From NCBI GenBank assembly GCA_964549495.1, contig CAZJWJ010000043.1, positions 1-41,156 of the forward strand: 41,156 bases of DNA. Reading direction: 5' to 3'. The first letter of the stretch is position 1. Every line of letters begins with the position of its first letter. Both the position numbers and the translations under genes were made by a program. The notes beneath the pieces were generated by a model that was not told where the DNA came from, searched no databases, and saw only the letters and a program-made list of their open reading frames with translations. The stretch is from JACKBJ01 sp964549495 (GTDB lineage: Bacteria; Chloroflexota; Anaerolineae; Epilineales; Epilineaceae). Positions 19,787-28,328 of the stretch are shown here, piece by piece.

Positions 19787-21052
19787 TCAGAGCAGCCAGG
19801 CCTCCGGCCAGAAGAGCACGATGGCCAGGCCGGTCAGGATGCTCAGCCCCAACCCGGCCGCCGCGACGCGGAAGAGCCGGCGCCCACCCAGCACCCCCAG
19901 CACGCCCCACTTGAAGACCAGGTTGGACAGGTTGGCGATCATGATCGAGCGCCAGGCGATGCCGTCGCCGATGCGGCCGGCCCGATGCAGCTCGGCCGTC
20001 GAGAGCGTGATCGCGTCCACGTCGGTCAGGCCCGAGAGCGCGGCCACGCCGTAGAGCGCCTCCTCGCCCAACCATGCCCGTACCGCGGCGACGGTGAAGA
20101 GGATGCCAGCGTAGAGCAGGCCGAAGACCAGAGCCGCCCGCAGCTGCGTGGGGCTGTCGTGATCCAGCTCCACCTCGCGATCGAAGTCGGTGCGCAGGAG
20201 TTGGACGAGCGACAGCAGCACCATCACCGCCAGGAGCGCCGCCAAGGGCAGGGCGGCCACCCGCAGGAGCGGCGGCGCCGCGACGCCCAGCTCGAAGGCG
20301 ATGCGCAGGTTGACCACGCTGGAGGCGATCAGCACCACCAGGGCGGCGAAGGGCGCCAGGGCCGGCTCGGCCCGGGTCTGTCGCGCGTAGCTGACGGTCG
20401 TGGCCGTGCTGGAGATCAGACCGCCCAGGATGCCGCCGAGCACGGCGCTCTTCTCGGCATCGACCAGTTGGTGCACCAGGTAGGCCGCCAGGCTGATGCC
20501 GACGATCAGGACCACCAGCATCCAGATGCGGAAGGGGTTGAGGATGTCGAAGGGGCCATAGGTCCGGTCCGGCAGCATCGGTAGGATGACCAAAGCGATC
20601 AGCACCAGGCGCATGATGCCCCGCAGCTCGGCCTCGCCGATTCGTCGTACGGCCCCGTGCAGGCGACCCTTCCAGTGCAAGAGCACGGCGGTGGTCCCGG
20701 CGATGACGATGGCCTCGGCCGAGAGGCCCAGGGCCGCGAGGACCCCGCATCCATAGGCGACCAGACCGGCCACTTCAGTGGTGACGCCAGGCTCGCTGCG
20801 TCCCTCGGCCAGCTTGATCTGGTTGCCCACCCACAGCAGGATCGCGACCGCGACCAGGCCCAGACCGATCAGGAAGCCGGCCCCGTCGACTTGGCCGCGC
20901 TCGACGACCAGGCCGATGATCGAGCCGGCCAGCGCGATCAGGGCGAAGGTCCGGATGCCGGCGATCCGGCTCTCCTTCCACTCGCGCTCGAGACCGATCA
21001 AGAGGCCCAGCCCCAAGGCCAGCGCGACCGGCTCCAAGCCGCCCAGGTTCAC
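19787..21052 (-). CDS. MgtC/SapB-DUF4010 family membrane protein
   Basis: This is a 421-aa integral membrane protein. The N-terminal MgtC/SapB signature is clear (GLGLLIGLEREWKES..AGIRTFALIAL, residues 13-45). The C-terminal DUF4010 half carries GVAALSGLTDVDAITLSTA near residue 340. I count about ten to twelve hydrophobic segments. The long MgtC-DUF4010 proteins are widespread but poorly characterised; the short MgtC is tied to Mg2+ and phosphate homeostasis and F-ATPase control in pathogens, which need not apply here. The GTG start at 21052 overlaps the stop of the 32-codon ORF upstream as GTGA, pointing to coupled translation. It converges on the regulator gene with a 36-base gap. Confidence 0.85.
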   Translation of the reverse strand: MNLGGLEPVALALGLGLLIGLEREWKESRIAGIRTFALIALAGSIIGLVVERGQVDGAGFLIGLGLVAVAILLWVGNQIKLAEGRSEPGVTTEVAGLVAYGCGVLAALGLSAEAIVIAGTTAVLLHWKGRLHGAVRRIGEAELRGIMRLVLIALVILPMLPDRTYGPFDILNPFRIWMLVVLIVGISLAAYLVHQLVDAEKSAVLGGILGGLISSTATTVSYARQTRAEPALAPFAALVVLIASSVVNLRIAFELGVAAPPLLRVAALPLAALLAVMVLLSLVQLLRTDFDREVELDHDSPTQLRAALVFGLLYAGILFTVAAVRAWLGEEALYGVAALSGLTDVDAITLSTAELHRAGRIGDGIAWRSIMIANLSNLVFKWGVLGVLGGRRLFRVAAAGLGLSILTGLAIVLFWPEAWLL

Positions 21053-21147
21053 GCGGCATCCTCCGCGGCGGCATCGGGATCCACCCGCCGGATGACGCGA
21101 CGCAGGCCGGTGCTCAGGTCCTCGTTGGCGTGGAATCGATAGCTCAT
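21049..21147 (-). pseudogene. 32-codon ORF resembling the N-terminus of a CHAD-domain protein (stub)
   Basis: This short ORF begins ATG at 21147 and ends by overlapping the MgtC-family GTG start (GTGA). Its sequence (YRFHANEDLSTGLRRV ...) looks like the first strand and helix of a CHAD domain, which normally runs for about 250-300 residues and is rich in conserved His. Here it stops after an Ala/Asp-rich stretch (DPDAAAEDAA). Either it is the stub of a CHAD gene that lost its body by deletion, or a real micro-ORF kept to drive translation of the next gene. No strong Shine-Dalgarno precedes it. The CHAD resemblance is by eye over 20 residues only. Confidence 0.45.
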
Positions 21148-21210
21148 GGCGGGCAACTGGGTCGAGGCGGAGAATGGCGTCAGTGCTCAGGCTTGGATCG
21201 CGATCTGCAA

Positions 21211-21230
21211 CGATGACGAGTTCGTCATCG
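21211..21230. promoter_or_regulatory. 9-bp perfect inverted repeat in the 5' region of the CHAD-stub/MgtC transcript
   Basis: CGATGACGA and TCGTCATCG are separated by two bases. The dyad lies downstream of the predicted minus-strand promoter (21251-21279) and 64 bases before the stub's ATG. It is better suited to a dimeric repressor than to an RNA hairpin, because the loop would be very tight. Confidence 0.45.
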
Positions 21231-21250
21231 AAGCGTGATCGAACGGCTAC

Positions 21251-21279
21251 AGCCTATGTTGGTCTCGACCGGGGGTCAA
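21251..21279 (-). promoter_or_regulatory. sigma-70-type promoter candidate for the stub/MgtC transcript
   Basis: On the minus strand TTGACC (21279-21274) is followed after 17 bases by TAGGCT (21256-21251). The -35 matches 5 of 6 consensus bases, the -10 only 3 of 6. Position and orientation fit the leftward genes starting at 21147. Confidence 0.4.
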
Positions 21280-21329
21280 GACGGTCGACTCGGCCTCGGT
21301 CGGGGCGGCTATTGTCGGGAGCGCTCTTA

Positions 21330-21491
21330 GAGCCTGTTTCTTGAAGCAGGTTCGTAGCGAGCCCGAGGCCGCGGACGTGCTGGCAAGGCATCGAAGCGCA
21401 GTCGTAGCCTTGTGCTACGGCGAGCTTCGATAACGCAGCCAGCGCGTTCGCGGCCTCGGGCGCAGCCGGACATGCTTTAAGAAACAGGCTC
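21330..21491. mobile_element. 162-bp MITE-like element with near-perfect terminal inverted repeats and nested hairpin
   Basis: The ends are GAGCCTGTTTCTTGAAGCA and its reverse complement with one change (G to A), i.e. 18 of 19 matching. The interior is also one long imperfect palindrome: the 24-mer starting GCCCGAGG at 21361 matches the reverse complement of the block ending at 21471 at 22 of 24 positions, then CGAAGC/GCTTCG and CGTAGC/GCTACG pair towards a small loop. TTA flanks both ends (21327-21329, 21492-21494), fitting a 3-bp target duplication. GAG- ends with a TNA duplication recall the IS1031 group of IS5-family elements; this parentage is tentative. There is no transposase ORF. It fills most of the 484-base gene-free gap 21148-21631. 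Confidence 0.7.
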
Positions 21492-21496
21492 TTAGA

Positions 21497-21525
21497 TTCA
21501 CGGAGGTCTCGCGCTGGGCTATGCT
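21497..21525 (+). promoter_or_regulatory. promoter candidate for the secreted metalloprotease gene
   Basis: TTCACG (21497-21502), a 17-base spacer and TATGCT (21520-21525) form a moderate sigma-70-type promoter. It begins five bases beyond the right end of the MITE, so the insertion may have separated it from older upstream control sequence. Confidence 0.4.
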
Positions 21526-21631
21526 GGCTCATGCAGCGGCGTCCGAATCGGGATCTCGTTCCTTGTCGAGCTCTTGGCGATCGGCCGCCGCGATCACACC
21601 GATGTCCTGGTCACGCTGGAGGGACTCCGAC

Positions 21632-23206
21632 ATGCCCATCGACCATTTCCTGTCCTTCGACCTCGATCGAGGTCGCGTCGTCCGTCGCGCTGTCCCTCGG
21701 GCTCTGGGATTCGTGACTTCGAGGCGTGCTAGCCGCCTCGTCTCGTGCTTCCTGAGCCTGCTGATCGTCACCGCGACGATCGCGGCCAAGCCGACGGACA
21801 TCCGGTCCGCGCCAGCCCAGCAGGACGAGCCGATCCCCGCGCTCTATCTACCCCTGAACTTCCAAGGACTTTCCCTCGAGAGCCTGGCCACAGCCCGACC
21901 GGCGCCCAGCCGGACGCCCAGCCCCAGCGCGATGCCGGCGACCGCCGAGCCCACGACGAGCGCCACGGCCAGCCCGACGGTGACGGCCGGTCCAGAACCC
22001 AGCGCCACGCCGCAGCCCTTGCCACCGATCGAGATCGAAGGCGACTGGGTGCGCACGCCGCATTACGCGCTCCTGTCCCCCTCCCCGGCCATCGACAAGC
22101 AGGAGCTGGGCTGGATGATGGAACAGTACTTCGAACAGGCCGCCGACTACTTCGGCGCCGAGCCGGAGGGTGAAGAGCGCCTGGTGGGCAGGATCTTCGC
22201 CGATGCGGCCAGCTACCGGGCCGGCCTGGAGGCGGACGGCATCCCGAGCAGCGCCGGCGGATCGGGCGGCTACTACTCGCCGCGCACGCGGAGCTTCTAC
22301 CTCTTCGTGCAGCCCAGCCGGCATTACACCCGCATGCTCACCCTGCACGAGGCCACGCACCAGATGCAGCACCTGGCCGGCGGCTGCAGCAACCCGGGCT
22401 GGTGGACCGAGGGCGAGGCCGAGCACCTGGGCATGCACGTCTGGGACGGCCAGCACCTGCAGCTGGCGCGCCAGCCGCTGATCAGCCTGGAGGATCATCC
22501 CAAGTCCGCCTTGGAGTCCTTTCGGAGCAAGGGTGAAGACCTCGGCTACATCGTGCGCGGTCAGGAGGGCTGGAACTATCGCGAAGTCTGGGGCTTGGTG
22601 AGCTTCCTCCGCGACGAGCTGCCCGAGGCCTTCGACGACCTGCGCGGCCGCTACTGTGCCGGGGAAGGCAGCGAGGCCGGCTGGCAGGCCGTCTTCGACG
22701 GGCCGGTCGACGCGGCGATGAACGCGGACTACGAGGCCTGGCTCGAGGCCAACCAACAGCCCTGGACCTGGGTCTGGAACGACTTCGAGCCCTGGGGCGC
22801 GTCGGGCATGCACGGTCTGGCCGAGGTCAACGCCCTGGCGGTCACCAAAGAGCGTCCGGATGTGCTCGAGGTCGAGATCGAGGCCCTCTCGGAGGCCCTG
22901 CGTGCCGGCATCGTCGTGGCCTACCACGGCACCGAGGACTTCGTGATGCTGCGGCTCTACGCCGACCGGCGCCTGGAGGTGATCCGCGTCTCCGAGGGCT
23001 TCCGCTGGGAATGGCTCGCGCAGCGGCGGGCGCCGGATCCGCCCGCGGGCCAGCTGGACCGCATGGGCGCGCGGGTCGAGGGCGAGCAGCTGCACCTGTC
23101 GATGAACGGCGAGACGGTCTATACGCTCGAGGATCCGCGCGATTTGGCCGGCCGCTTCGGCATGAACCTGGAGGGTTGCGAGATCCGGGTCCGAGTACTG
23201 CCTTGA
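21632..23206 (+). CDS. secreted HExxH (gluzincin-like) metalloprotease with Pro/Thr/Ser linker
   Basis: This is a 524-aa protein. ATG 21632 is chosen because GGAGGG stands nine bases upstream; an in-frame ATG 111 bases earlier lacks one. A hydrophobic segment near residues 30-50 (LVSCFLSLLIVTATIAA) acts as signal peptide or anchor. It is followed by a PALYLPLNF motif and a P/T/S/A-rich linker of about 55 residues. The catalytic part has HEATH (H239, E240, H243) and WWTEGEAEH, whose E260 is the probable third zinc ligand, as in peptidase-MA/DUF1570-like gluzincins. The C-terminal 130 residues look like a beta-sandwich (LHLSMNGETVYTLED). It is likely to act outside the membrane; substrate unknown. 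Two stages of annotation are firm (secreted, zincin), the exact family is not. Confidence 0.8.
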   Translation: MPIDHFLSFDLDRGRVVRRAVPRALGFVTSRRASRLVSCFLSLLIVTATIAAKPTDIRSAPAQQDEPIPALYLPLNFQGLSLESLATARPAPSRTPSPSAMPATAEPTTSATASPTVTAGPEPSATPQPLPPIEIEGDWVRTPHYALLSPSPAIDKQELGWMMEQYFEQAADYFGAEPEGEERLVGRIFADAASYRAGLEADGIPSSAGGSGGYYSPRTRSFYLFVQPSRHYTRMLTLHEATHQMQHLAGGCSNPGWWTEGEAEHLGMHVWDGQHLQLARQPLISLEDHPKSALESFRSKGEDLGYIVRGQEGWNYREVWGLVSFLRDELPEAFDDLRGRYCAGEGSEAGWQAVFDGPVDAAMNADYEAWLEANQQPWTWVWNDFEPWGASGMHGLAEVNALAVTKERPDVLEVEIEALSEALRAGIVVAYHGTEDFVMLRLYADRRLEVIRVSEGFRWEWLAQRRAPDPPAGQLDRMGARVEGEQLHLSMNGETVYTLEDPRDLAGRFGMNLEGCEIRVRVLP

Positions 23207-23233
23207 TCCGCAGCCATATGCGCTGATCTCGCC

Positions 23234-23239
23234 TATACT
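23234..23239 (+). promoter_or_regulatory. -10 element candidate for the serine dehydratase gene
   Basis: TATACT (5 of 6 consensus) stands 50 bases before the sdaA start, inside the 83-base gap after the protease stop. No convincing -35 is found at 16-18 bases, so it may need an activator or be of extended type. Confidence 0.35.
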
Positions 23240-23289
23240 GCACCCGAATCCACCGAGGCCCGCCGCGGCCACAGGTCAACGAGGTGCAC

Positions 23290-24666
<1,377 letters not shown>

Positions 24667-24840
24667 AGCCGAGGGGCTTGGGCTGCCCATGTCAGGATGC
24701 GGACCGACCGATCCGACCGGCCCGCCGGCCGCAACGTCTTGGGGCAAGCGGTGTTCTCTGTTCAAGATTCGACTCGACGATTCGGCGACCGACCGGATCG
24801 GGTTCGGATCGCCATGGCGAATGCCAAGGATGGAACACCG

Positions 24841-25455
24841 ATGTCCAAAGCCGATCACATCCGCTGGAGTGGGCTGGCGCTGCTCGGCGCCGGAATCCTG
24901 GTCGCCGTCGGGGCGCTGATGCACCCGGACGAGTCCGTCGAGGGCGCGATGGCCATGCCGAGCTGGTCCACCTCGCACGTGATCCTCGTGCTCTCGCTCC
25001 TCCTCTTGTTCTTCGGCCTGACCGGGCTCTATGGCCGGCTGGCCGGCAAGGGCATGTCGGCCTTGGCGGGCTACGTGCTGGCCGTGACGAGCAGCATGCT
25101 CTTCCTGGGCATCACCTTCGTCGAAGCCTGGATCGCACCGGCCGTCGTCGCATCCGGTCCCGAGGGGGCGGCCCTGATGGCGATGGGCGGGCCGATCATG
25201 TCCGGGCAGCTGGGCATGGTGCTGATGGCGGCCGCGCTGGCCTACTCGCTTGGCTGGCTGCTGCTCGGGCTCGCGGTGTGGAAGGAGGACAGCCTCCCCA
25301 AGTGGGCCGGCCTCTTGATGATCGGCGGCGGCTTGCTCATGCCCCATTCACCGCCACTGCCGCTGATCGTCTTCCAACTCGGCGCGGTCCTGATCGGCGC
25401 CGCGGCCATCTGGCTGGGCTGGACCATGTGGTCGTCCGGCGAAGCGAGCGCCTGA
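24841..25455 (+). CDS. multi-pass membrane protein of unknown function
   Basis: This is a 204-residue protein with about five to six hydrophobic segments (starting LALLGAGILVAVGALMHP, then HVILVLSLLLLFFGLTGLYG, LAGYVLAVTSSMLFLGITFV and two to three more near the C-terminus). The start is ATG 24841, with AAGGA about 12 bases upstream; ATG 24814 is an in-frame alternative. The layout (HPDE after the first helix, paired Gly-rich helices) resembles small DUF4386-like or YndJ-like membrane proteins, but I cannot name a family with confidence. There is no obvious partner: the 174-base gap to sdaA argues against a shared operon. Confidence 0.65.
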   Translation: MSKADHIRWSGLALLGAGILVAVGALMHPDESVEGAMAMPSWSTSHVILVLSLLLLFFGLTGLYGRLAGKGMSALAGYVLAVTSSMLFLGITFVEAWIAPAVVASGPEGAALMAMGGPIMSGQLGMVLMAAALAYSLGWLLLGLAVWKEDSLPKWAGLLMIGGGLLMPHSPPLPLIVFQLGAVLIGAAAIWLGWTMWSSGEASA

Positions 25456-25475
25456 GACCGCTGCACCTCCGAATG

Positions 25476-25516
25476 TAAAACGGGCCTGGCGCGATGTCGA
25501 CAGTCGCGCCAGGCCC
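25476..25516 (-). terminator. Rho-independent terminator for the leftward beta-helix gene
   Basis: There is a perfect 13-bp stem, GGGCCTGGCGCGA (25482-25494) with its complement at 25504-25516, and a nine-base loop. On the minus strand the stem is followed by GTTTTA (25481-25476), giving a short U-run. It lies 53 bases past the stop of the minus-strand gene. On the plus strand the hairpin may also slow transcription from the membrane-protein gene, but no U-run follows. Confidence 0.8.
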
Positions 25517-25568
25517 TCTGGTATCGTGGCGGCCTTCGAATCCGAATCGGGTTCTTTCGATCGCGGTC

Positions 25569-27524
25569 TCAGCGCGCGAGCCAAGGTAGATGGATGGCTC
25601 GGGAGGTCGACGTCGGCGAGCCCGAGGTCGGCCCGCCGGTGGCGATCGAAGTCGGGCTCACGTCGGCCGTTGGCGTTGCTTCCGCTGTCGCCGTGGCGCT
25701 GGGCGGCACCGTAGCGGTCACCGACGGGACCGGTCTTTCGGGGTCCAGGAACGTCAGCGGCGCGCCGATGGGGCGTGGTCCGTAGTGCGGCGAGGGCGAT
25801 CCGGCCTCGTAGGCGCCGATGTCGGGCCGGCCATCGCGCACCCAGGGAGCGTTGATGTTCGTCAGCACCGCGCCGCGGTCGATCAGCCGCGATGCCTCGG
25901 CCGGCCGGAGGTCCACCGACTCCGGCGCCACGCGCGTCTCGTAGGCTTCGGGTAGGGGCGCGCCGCGCAGCTGATCGCGCCGCGCCTCCAGCCCGTGACG
26001 CTCCTGGCCGGTAGCCGCCGCGAAGTCGGAGAGGCGATCGTAGCGAACATCGTCCCACTTGAAGCAGGGCGGCGTATCGCCGCCGCAGGCCGGCTCGCGG
26101 GCCAGAGCGTCGTAGTCCCAGTCGTCGACCGATCCGGGCACCAGCCCGTACTCCTCGAAGATGTAGCGGGTGCCGAAGAGGTAATTGTTGCGCAGCAGGG
26201 TGTTCTGCCAACCCGCGGGGGACGAGGTTCCGTTGCCGCGCTTGAGGCTCGTGTTGTGGAGGATGACCAGGCCGGCCGGCTGGCGGTTCATCTTGTAGGC
26301 GCTGGATTCCAGGTTGAAGAAGACATTGCGGAAGACATAGGCCGGCCCGCCGTAGACCGGCGCCAGGCTGATGCCCATCCGCCCGTTGGTCACCCGGTTG
26401 GCCCAGACCCGCGCGTTGGCCTGGTTGTAGTCGATCTCGATGGGATCGTCGACGATCTCGTGGATGTCGTTGCCGTAGGCGTCGTTGCCCCAGGACGGCC
26501 CGGTGCTGGGCTGCAGCGAGACCCCGTCGCCAAAGCCCGAGATCCGGTTGAAGCAGACCACGTTGCCGTCCCCGCGCAGGTCGATGGCCCGCTGGCTTGG
26601 GATGCCCTCACCGGGCCAGGCGACGCGGCCGCGGAAGACGCTGTCGCAGACGGTCTGATCGCCCTCCGCCGCGTCCCCACGACGGTTGGTCACGCCGTCG
26701 TCGACGTCCTCGACCTGCAAGTGGCGCAGCGTGATGTCGCGGCTGTGCTGGGCGTCCACGCCCCAGCGGCCGTCGCGGATCGTCATCCGCTCGACCATCA
26801 CCTGGCCGATGGTCCGGTCGTGGTGGCCCAGCGTGACGATGCCGCGATCGACCCCGGCCCCGTCGACGACTGCTGACCGGTCCTCCGGACCGCGGAAGAC
26901 GATGGGCCGGCCCGGCTCACCCGAGGCCAGGAGCTGCCAGGGCGCGTAGCGTCCGGACTCGACCAGGAAGAGGTCACCGGGCTGGGCCGCGTCGGCCGCG
27001 GCCTGCAGGCCGCGGAAGGGATCGTCGAGCGAGCCCGACCCGCCGCCCTCGCCGGGCACCACGAAGCGCTGGCGGGCATCGGCCGCCGGCTCCATCGGGC
27101 GGCGCGTGCTGGCGGTCACGACGCGCGTCTCGGAACCGCCGTCGGGATCTACCAGGCGCAGCTCGATCTCGTAGTCCGCGCCCGGCGCCAGCCAGAAGAT
27201 GCTGCCGGCCCAGCGGTTGTCCGGCCGATCGCCGCCCTCGCCGCTCAGCCCCGGATGGCTGCGCAGGAGGGGCATGCCGGTCTGCCAGTCGGGCTCGCCC
27301 AGCGGCCGATAGCGCAGTTGCACCTGGCCGTCGAGGTCGCCATCGCCCTCGATGGACCAGCGGATGCCGATATGCTCGAAGCTGGATCGGGTCTCGATCT
27401 CGCCGGCCACGCTCGCCTCGCCGGCCTGGCCTCGCGCGGGCGGGATCGGACCTTGCAGCAGCGGCATCAAGACGAGGGTCGCCCAGATCGAGGTGGCGAA
27501 GATCCTGCGCCGATTCGAACGCAT
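25569..27524 (-). CDS. secreted right-handed beta-helix (pectate-lyase-like) protein
   Basis: This is a 651-aa exported protein. A Sec signal peptide covers about residues 1-34 (RRR, then IFATSIWATLVLMPLL, cleavage near ARGQA). An Fn3-like beta domain follows at about 36-142 (WFW... GADYEIELRLVDPDGGSETRVV). A parallel beta-helix runs from about 155 to 440, opening with the typical GSLDDPFRGLQAAADAAQPGDLF-type entry and rungs such as VMVERMTIRDG and ITLRHLQVEDVDDG. The helix end carries DIGAYEAG, common in DUF1565/choice-of-anchor-like proteins. Then come a P/T/S/A-rich linker (about 600-640) and the terminal IHLPWLAR. A polysaccharide lyase or binding role is plausible, but no catalytic triad can be assigned by eye. 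GAGGGG precedes the start. Confidence 0.8.
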   Translation of the reverse strand: MRSNRRRIFATSIWATLVLMPLLQGPIPPARGQAGEASVAGEIETRSSFEHIGIRWSIEGDGDLDGQVQLRYRPLGEPDWQTGMPLLRSHPGLSGEGGDRPDNRWAGSIFWLAPGADYEIELRLVDPDGGSETRVVTASTRRPMEPAADARQRFVVPGEGGGSGSLDDPFRGLQAAADAAQPGDLFLVESGRYAPWQLLASGEPGRPIVFRGPEDRSAVVDGAGVDRGIVTLGHHDRTIGQVMVERMTIRDGRWGVDAQHSRDITLRHLQVEDVDDGVTNRRGDAAEGDQTVCDSVFRGRVAWPGEGIPSQRAIDLRGDGNVVCFNRISGFGDGVSLQPSTGPSWGNDAYGNDIHEIVDDPIEIDYNQANARVWANRVTNGRMGISLAPVYGGPAYVFRNVFFNLESSAYKMNRQPAGLVILHNTSLKRGNGTSSPAGWQNTLLRNNYLFGTRYIFEEYGLVPGSVDDWDYDALAREPACGGDTPPCFKWDDVRYDRLSDFAAATGQERHGLEARRDQLRGAPLPEAYETRVAPESVDLRPAEASRLIDRGAVLTNINAPWVRDGRPDIGAYEAGSPSPHYGPRPIGAPLTFLDPERPVPSVTATVPPSATATAEATPTADVSPTSIATGGPTSGSPTSTSRAIHLPWLAR

Positions 27525-27609
27525 GCTCGGCCCCCTCGAAACGATCTCGGTGGATGTCGGCCCTGGACTCGGCTGCGTCCCAGCGCGTCGCCGCGCAGGA
27601 CCGGATCCG

Positions 27610-27639
27610 ATGATCCATCATGATCCGCCCCCGATGCAA
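27610..27639 (-). promoter_or_regulatory. weak promoter candidate for the beta-helix gene
   Basis: On the minus strand TTGCAT (27639-27634) is followed after 18 bases by GATCAT (27615-27610), which lies in a small repeat of GGATCAT. Each box matches four of six consensus bases. It sits in the 138-base gap before the signal-peptide start. Confidence 0.25.
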
Positions 27640-27662
27640 GCGCGGACCGGATGGTCGGACGA

Positions 27663-28328
27663 TCAGCTGCCGACCACCGCCGCGACCAATTCGCGGAAGG
27701 CCTCTAGCGAGGACTCCCCGATCACGTGCCCCTGGCCGGGCAAGCGCTCGCTCTGCACCTCCGCACCGAGGCCGGCCAGGATGGCGGCGCTCTGCTCGAC
27801 GCGCCGCCAGGGCACGTGCGGATCGGGGTCGCCAGCGCCCAGGTAGACGGGCGTGCCGGCCAGGGGCCGGTCTTCGCGCAGCCAGGGCGACCAATCCGCC
27901 TCGGGTGGCCCGCCGAGCCCGCCGGTGAAGGCGGCCAGGCCGCCGTAGCGCCGGGGGTGGCGCAGCAAGAAGTCACAGGCCAGGCAGGCGCCTTGCGAGA
28001 AACCGGCGATGACCACGCGCTCGGGCGGCAGGCCGGCCGCGTCGAGATCGCTCACCAGGCCTTCGATCACCGACACGCCGCTGTCCCGCCCCGCCTGGTT
28101 GACCTCCCAGGGCGCCATGAAGCTGGCCGGATACCAGGTGAAGCCGGCCGCCTGGGGGGCCAAGGCCAGCAGGTCGTCGCTCTCCACCAACTCGTGCAGT
28201 CCCAGGATGTCCCGGGCCCGGGCGCCGCGACCATGCAGGAGGATCAGGCCGGCCCGGGCCGTGTCCGGCTTCGGGCCGGCCTGCAACAGGACTTGACCGG
28301 CATGCGGACCGCTTCCGGGCGTCTTCAT
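27663..28328 (-). CDS. carboxylesterase/phospholipase-family hydrolase (MhqD-like)
   Basis: This is a 221-aa cytoplasmic alpha/beta hydrolase. It shows LILLHGRGARARDILGL (oxyanion-hole strand and loop), the nucleophile motif GFSQGA with S111, an Asp in GAGDPDPHVPW, and the catalytic His in GQGHVIGE. The length and order fit the AB_hydrolase_2 carboxylesterase/lysophospholipase group that includes B. subtilis MhqD. ATG 28328 overlaps the stop of the upstream dioxygenase as ATGA. That is the same gene pair as in the mhq quinone/hydroquinone detoxification system, which supports a joint role in cleaving ring-opened products. The exact substrate is inferred. Confidence 0.85.
   Translation of the reverse strand: MKTPGSGPHAGQVLLQAGPKPDTARAGLILLHGRGARARDILGLHELVESDDLLALAPQAAGFTWYPASFMAPWEVNQAGRDSGVSVIEGLVSDLDAAGLPPERVVIAGFSQGACLACDFLLRHPRRYGGLAAFTGGLGGPPEADWSPWLREDRPLAGTPVYLGAGDPDPHVPWRRVEQSAAILAGLGAEVQSERLPGQGHVIGESSLEAFRELVAAVVGS

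Noticed and set aside
17020..19914. Second long plus-strand ORF over the STAND regulator
   Set aside because: It is an Arg/Pro/Gly-rich shadow frame; the other frame holds Walker A, Walker B, GLPLA and TPR patterns.
21254..21532. 92-codon minus-strand ORF across the MITE-like element
   Set aside because: It is made of the palindrome itself and its flanks, has no ribosome site and no recognisable protein pattern.
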